Source: Psychrobacillus mangrovi (GTDB lineage Bacteria; Bacillota; Bacilli; Bacillales_A; Planococcaceae). Taken from it: a stretch of 64,000 nt of DNA. Under the pieces are notes generated by a model. That model had not been told where the DNA came from. It saw only the letters and a program-made list of their open reading frames with translations, and did no database searches. Below are positions 59,987-64,000 of the stretch, one piece after another (position 1 is the stretch's first letter; every line of letters begins with the position of its first letter). Position numbers and translations under genes: made by a program. The stretch is taken from contig NZ_JBAWSY010000004.1 in assembly GCF_037104765.1 (NCBI RefSeq), positions 180,166 through 244,165 on the forward strand, read 5' to 3'.

Positions 59987-61462
59987 ATGATGAAAACAAA
60001 AGTAACAAGACGGCCTTTGGTGTTAATCTCCGTTATGTTGGCTATGTTTATGGGGGCTGTGGAGGCAACTATTGTAGCAACAGCAATGCCGAGTATTACT
60101 TCAGATTTAGGAGGGTTTTCTAGATATAGTTGGGTATTTTCAGCCTATTTATTGATGAGTACAATTACTGTATTAATATATGGGAAGCTTGCTGATCTTT
60201 TTGGACGTAAATTAATCTTTTTTATTGGAGTAAGCTTATTTTTATGTGGCTCATTGCTCAGTGGATTCGCAACATCGATGGAACAGCTTATTGTTTATCG
60301 ATTGATTCAGGGGTTAGGAGCTGGTGCAGTCCAACCAATAGCAACTATTATTATTGGAGATATCTATCAAGGAGAGGAACGTGCAAAGGTTCAAGGCTAC
60401 TTGTCGAGTGTATGGGGTATATCCGCAGTGTCCGGTCCTGCTATCGGGGGGATACTAGTTGAAACAATTGGTTGGCAATATGTGTTCTGGGTGAATATAC
60501 CTTTGGGTCTTATCGCAATGATAGGAATTGGTATGTTTTTAAATGAACAAAATCCAAAAAAAGATACAACTGTTGACTATAAAGGAGCAATATTATTAAC
60601 TACTATACTTACGTCCTTATTATTTTGGCTAGTGGAAGGTGGGCAATCGTTTCAATGGAGATCGATAACTAGTTTAAGTTTAATATTAGTAGTTATTATT
60701 GGATTTTACTTCTTTTTAAAAGTGGAAAAAAGAGCAAGTGATCCCTTTATGCCGTTTTCTATTTGGAGAAATAAAACGATTTTATTTGCTAATCTAATTT
60801 CCTTCTGTACAGGTATTATTTTAATTGGCCTTTCTAGTTATATACCGATGTATGTTACGGGAGTAATGGAACAAAAGGCTATCGTTGCAGGATTTACACT
60901 CACGGCAGTGTCAATTGGATGGCCAATTGCATCAACTATAACTGGTCGTTTATTAACGAAACATGGAGCATCTAAATTGTCATTAATAGGAACAGTATTT
61001 TTAATGATTGGTACTTTTTCGTTTATTTTAATCAATCCTACTCTAAATCCTATACTTATTGCTTGCTGCAGTTTCATAGTCGGTATAGGAATGGGTTTAA
61101 CTAGCACATCTTTTATCGTTACTATTCAGGGTGCTGTAGGACATGAATTGAGAGGAGTCGCTACAGCCAGTAATCTATTTATGCGTAACTTTGGAAATAC
61201 GGTTGGGGCAGCTTTTCTTGGCACAGTTGTAAATCATACATTAAGTAAATACTTAAAACAAAATGGATCCTCAGAAGATTTGAGTATTATCGATCGATTG
61301 CTAGATGAAAAGGAAAGAAGAATATTTTCAGAAGAGCAATTGTCTTTTTTGAGAACAGGTCTAGATAATTCATTACATGATGTTTTTTTAGCATCCTTTA
61401 TTTTTGCAATAATTAGTTTCGTATTGGTATTTGGAATTCCTAAAAAGAAAGGGGCTAAATGA
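59987..61462 (+). CDS. DHA2-family MFS drug exporter (14 TM)
   Basis: A 491-residue proton-coupled exporter in the cytoplasmic membrane. Motif D/C regions: MGAVEATIVATAMPSITSDL, LIYGKLADLFGRKLIFFIGV (motif A) and RLIQGLGAGAVQPIATIIIG; LSSVWGISAVSGPAIGGILV is the antiporter motif C. About 14 helices. ATG 59987 follows GTGGGGG; the earlier frame start at 59954 lies in the ykuL terminator. It overlaps the ccpC start by 4 bases (ATGA), so the two are likely co-transcribed. Confidence 0.9.
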   Translation: MMKTKVTRRPLVLISVMLAMFMGAVEATIVATAMPSITSDLGGFSRYSWVFSAYLLMSTITVLIYGKLADLFGRKLIFFIGVSLFLCGSLLSGFATSMEQLIVYRLIQGLGAGAVQPIATIIIGDIYQGEERAKVQGYLSSVWGISAVSGPAIGGILVETIGWQYVFWVNIPLGLIAMIGIGMFLNEQNPKKDTTVDYKGAILLTTILTSLLFWLVEGGQSFQWRSITSLSLILVVIIGFYFFLKVEKRASDPFMPFSIWRNKTILFANLISFCTGIILIGLSSYIPMYVTGVMEQKAIVAGFTLTAVSIGWPIASTITGRLLTKHGASKLSLIGTVFLMIGTFSFILINPTLNPILIACCSFIVGIGMGLTSTSFIVTIQGAVGHELRGVATASNLFMRNFGNTVGAAFLGTVVNHTLSKYLKQNGSSEDLSIIDRLLDEKERRIFSEEQLSFLRTGLDNSLHDVFLASFIFAIISFVLVFGIPKKKGAK

Positions 61463-62337
61463 TGACTTCTGATTTTCAAATTATTAAAGTGTTAGCCGAA
61501 GAATTAAATATGCGTAAAGCAGCGGAACGCCTTTTTTTGTCACAACCAGCACTTTCTCTACGTTTACAAACGATGGAAAAAGATTGGAATGCTAAGCTCT
61601 TTTTACGTTCCCAAAAAGGTCTGACTCCTACACCAGCAGGTGAACTGGTAATTGAATTTGCAAATAACATGATTCAACAAAGAGAAGATTTGATGGAAAG
61701 CATTCAATCCTTATCCTCTAAAGTTCATGGAACATTAAAAATTGCATGTGCTTCGATTGTAGGACAGAATTGGCTCCCAAAAGTTTTAAAAGATTTTGTT
61801 CAAACATATCCAGAGGCTAAAATCTCCTTGCTAACAGGATGGAGTTCGGAGATTGTTCGTTCAATTTATGACGGAGAAGCACATATAGGTATAGTCCGTG
61901 GTCAAACCGATTGGAAAGGGTCAAAAACGCATCTGTTCCGAGACACACTCTATTTAGTGGATAAAGAAATGACATCCATTGACGATGTTTTAACTACAGA
62001 GAAACCATTTATTCAATTTAAAAGTGATTCAAATTATTATCAAGAAATTCAATTATGGTGGCAAAAACACTTTTCCACTAACCCTAAAAGACAAATTATT
62101 GTAGACCAAATTGAAACATGCAAGCAAATGGCTGTTAATGGAATTGGATATGCTATTCTTCCATCTATTACACTCACTGGTCAAGAGGATGTACATAAAA
62201 TACCTTTAACTAACCAAGAAGAACAATTTGAATTGACTCGAGATACGTGGCTGATCGGATATGATGCCTCTTTTGAACTTCCACAAGTAGAAGCTTTTGT
62301 GAAAATTGTAAACAAACATGCAGAGAAGTTTCAATAA
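61459..62337 (+). CDS. ccpC: CcpC, LysR-type citrate-responsive regulator
   Basis: CcpC represses citB and citZ and responds to citrate. The 292-residue protein matches B. subtilis CcpC closely: VLAEELNMRKAAERLFLSQP (HTH), FLRSQKGLTPTPAGE, LKIACASIVGQNWLPKVLKD, GWSSEIVRSIYDGEAHIGIV, PFIQFKSDSNYYQEIQLWWQ and QIETCKQMAVNGIGYAILPS. ATG 61459 overlaps the MFS stop; ATG 61462 is an equally good start. AAAGGGGC lies upstream. The link to the MFS gene is unlike B. subtilis. Confidence 0.94.
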   Translation: MMTSDFQIIKVLAEELNMRKAAERLFLSQPALSLRLQTMEKDWNAKLFLRSQKGLTPTPAGELVIEFANNMIQQREDLMESIQSLSSKVHGTLKIACASIVGQNWLPKVLKDFVQTYPEAKISLLTGWSSEIVRSIYDGEAHIGIVRGQTDWKGSKTHLFRDTLYLVDKEMTSIDDVLTTEKPFIQFKSDSNYYQEIQLWWQKHFSTNPKRQIIVDQIETCKQMAVNGIGYAILPSITLTGQEDVHKIPLTNQEEQFELTRDTWLIGYDASFELPQVEAFVKIVNKHAEKFQ

Positions 62338-62484
62338 TAAAGACTATCTTAATAGGATATTTATGTTGAAACACGAAAAAGATTGTGAATTAAAACACTT
62401 AAACTAAAGGCGCAGTTTAGTTGAAGAAGTATAACTCACAATGGGTGAGTATTTATCGTTAAATAAAAATTATGTGGGGTTTAG

Positions 62485-62889
62485 ATGAATAAAGAAATTG
62501 AAGATATAATTGTTAAAACATTTTTTGTTAAAAGAATTCAACAAAGAGTACTATTCGAGCTTTCATCACCGATAAAACGCTATGATGCTTTTGGAAGACG
62601 AAACGATTTCATTCGTAAAGAATTGATGTTTGAAATACCTAAACCGAATTCAGACCCTGAAGAAATTGAGAAGTTGTTGAAAAAACAAGGGGCTGGAAGT
62701 ATATGCTATGTAATGACTTCGGCAAACAGTGATATTGACGGAGAAGAATTGCCACTAATAAAAGCCTTAGAGGATTTAATCTGGTCTGGATTGCCGTTTA
62801 TAATTTCTTGCATCCCAAATAAATTAGCTTACTATCAAGTTGAACAGGCGTACGGTTCTCCTCAAAGGTATATTTTAAAAATACAATAG
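62485..62889 (+). CDS. 134-aa protein, unknown function
   Basis: A soluble protein that I do not recognise: MNKEIEDIIVKTFFVKRIQQ, RVLFELSSPIKRYDAFGRRN, then EEIEKLLKKQGAGSICYVMT and LIWSGLPFIISCIPNKLAYY. There is no signal peptide or transmembrane helix. GTGGGGTTTAG precedes ATG 62485. It lies between ccpC and an IS110 element, so it could be accessory DNA. Confidence 0.75.
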   Translation: MNKEIEDIIVKTFFVKRIQQRVLFELSSPIKRYDAFGRRNDFIRKELMFEIPKPNSDPEEIEKLLKKQGAGSICYVMTSANSDIDGEELPLIKALEDLIWSGLPFIISCIPNKLAYYQVEQAYGSPQRYILKIQ

Positions 62890-62980
62890 CTTATTCAACT
62901 AAACCAGCTAATAGAATGTCAAGAAAAACATTTTAAATCGAAAACCGGTTCATGCTATACTAAAAATGTGCAACTCAAAT

Positions 62981-63012
62981 AACCCTCCGAATTTCATTTG
63001 GAAGGTTTTTGT
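62981..63012 (+). terminator. terminator after the 62485-62889 gene
   Basis: ACCCTCCGAA pairs with TTTGGAAGGT (imperfect) and is followed by TTTTGTTG. It lies near the expected right boundary of the IS110 element. Confidence 0.6.
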
Positions 63013-63032
63013 TGTATTTGAAAATACTGTTA

Positions 63033-64000
63033 CTAAATAGTTTCTTGGAACGGTGTTTTCGTTTTTAACATGGCATAAATCCAGTGTAAAAGCTTATTAG
63101 CACAAGCGATAATAGCTACTTTATACGGTTTACCTTCTTCGCGTTTTAAATCATAGAAGGCTCGTAATCTCTTATTTCGTGCAATTGTTTCTTCGGTTGT
63201 CTTCTTTTTACGACTATCACGAATGGAACACCGAACGGCAGTATAAAGCGTATGGCGTAGCCTAGCTGAGCCACGCTTGGTAATGTGATTTTTCGTGCCT
63301 TTAAAGCGACCTGATTCAAACACACTGGGATCAAGTCCTGCAAAAGCTACTAACTTTTTGGGATGATTAAACCGGTCAATTTCCCCGATTTCGGAAATAA
63401 TCGTGGCTGCGATTTTTTCACCTACACCGGGAATTGATTGGAGTAATTCATATTCTTCAAGTTGTGCCGCTAACTGATTAATCTCACGCTCTAACGTAGA
63501 AAGTTGTTGGTGGTACACTTGAAGTAAATCAATATACATATTCAGACTAACCAACAGACTTTGATAAAGTGTTGACTGAAATGGATTACGTTTTGCAGCT
63601 GCGATTAATTTCACAGCTCTTTCATACGCCCATCTAGTCGAACGTGCTTTGCAATGCTGATTAATAAATTGTGCAATTTCTTCTACACCTGCGTCTTTGA
63701 CTGCTTCAGAAGTAGGGTAAGACTGTAAAGTCTTTAATGAAATCTCAGCGTATAAATCACCAAAAACTCCTTTATACTCTGGGAATACTTGATCTAATAT
63801 CGCTTGAAACTGAAGCTTTGTTTGAACCATGATTCCCGTCATATTTTCTTGTTGCCTTGTCAATTGCCGAAGGTTTAAAAGCTGAATACCACGCTTTTTC
63901 TGAGGCTCTAAATCCTCTTTGTAATATAGTTCACCTAAGTGATAGGCATCAATGGCATCTGTTTTCGTTTTCCGTAAGTTAGAGCTTTTGGCTCGGTAAG
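63033..64000 (-). mobile_element. IS110-family transposase, runs off the window
   Basis: The frame is open on the minus strand from 64000 to the stop at 63033, so only the 3' ~322 codons are seen. RKTKTDAIDAYHLGELYY at the edge is the end of the N-terminal DEDD (RuvC-like) domain. IPGVGEKIAATIISEIGEID, FAGLDPSVFESGRFKGTKNH and KRGSARLRHTLYTAVRC belong to the C-terminal IS116/IS110/IS902 domain with the active Ser region. An internal TTG at 63863 is not the start. IS110 elements lack inverted ends and use a bridge RNA; the non-coding end is outside or at 62900-63030. Confidence 0.92.

Noticed and set aside
1..64000. tRNA or rRNA genes
   Set aside because: No cloverleaf-type sequence ending in a T-arm and CCA, and no rRNA-like stretch, was noticed by eye on either strand.

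Overview
The window is about 64 kb of low-GC DNA from a spore-forming member of the Bacillales. Gene content and order resemble the Bacillus subtilis spx-mecA-coiA-pepF-yjbH..yjbO-cotO/cotZ-spoVIF-yjcFGH segment, joined to a ykwC-cheV-ykyB-ykuF-ykuL-ccpC segment. Protein divergence, the many TTG/GTG starts, a bacterial RF3 (prfC) and GC-rich dispersed repeats in AT-rich spacers suggest Planococcaceae (Psychrobacillus, Paenisporosarcina or Sporosarcina-like). That placement is inference from the sequence alone.

Layout. 0.4-13.4 kb is housekeeping and stress: spx, mecA, coiA, pepF, spxH-yjbI, cwlQ-yjbK, then yjbL-relQ-nadK-yjbO and mgtE. Spx and its ClpXP adaptor SpxH sit close to the ClpC adaptor MecA, so much of the Spx proteolysis circuit is in 7 kb. 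13.4-22.5 kb is a sporulation block: cotO, cotZ, a compact lipoprotein-spoVAC-spoVAD-spoVAEB operon, a YjcZ-type small protein, spoVIF and three CotB-like genes, the middle one carrying four ~100-residue acidic repeats. 22.6-36.3 kb holds an ArsB/NhaD transporter, yjcH-G-F, pgpA, a secreted nuclease, alkA, an aldehyde dehydrogenase, a PAS-GGDEF-EAL protein, an M42 peptidase and prfC. 36.3-42.7 kb is repeat-rich: paired GC-rich repeats, an IS1182-type remnant, a SwrC-like RND pump, tandem composite repeats and a complete IS3-family element. 42.8-52.1 kb carries an SDR oxidoreductase, a TerC protein behind a yybP-ykoY (manganese) riboswitch, a Ktr potassium channel subunit, a radical SAM protein, a sporulation-type histidine kinase, MarR, a lipoprotein, a CPBP protease, a YkvS protein and an overlooked 58-aa Spo0E-like protein. 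53.3-64 kb has ykwC, cheV, ykyB, a second GGDEF-EAL protein with an altered GGDEF motif, fadH behind a FadR-like operator, ykuL behind a cre-like site, a DHA2 MFS exporter, ccpC, an orphan gene, and an IS110-family transposase running off the window end.

The least explained structure is in the spacers. At least four families of short (~100-180 bp) GC-rich repeats with inverted ends occur. Two of them (called R3 and R1 here) combine at fixed spacing into a ~345-bp composite unit found several times. The IS3 element interrupts one copy with a 3-bp target duplication. A six-copy, 33-bp array, open in all six frames, appears to be an expansion of a segment that occurs once inside another R3 copy. 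A separate region has a 20-bp-period array followed by an exact 21-bp-period array. No tRNA, rRNA or CRISPR array was recognised.
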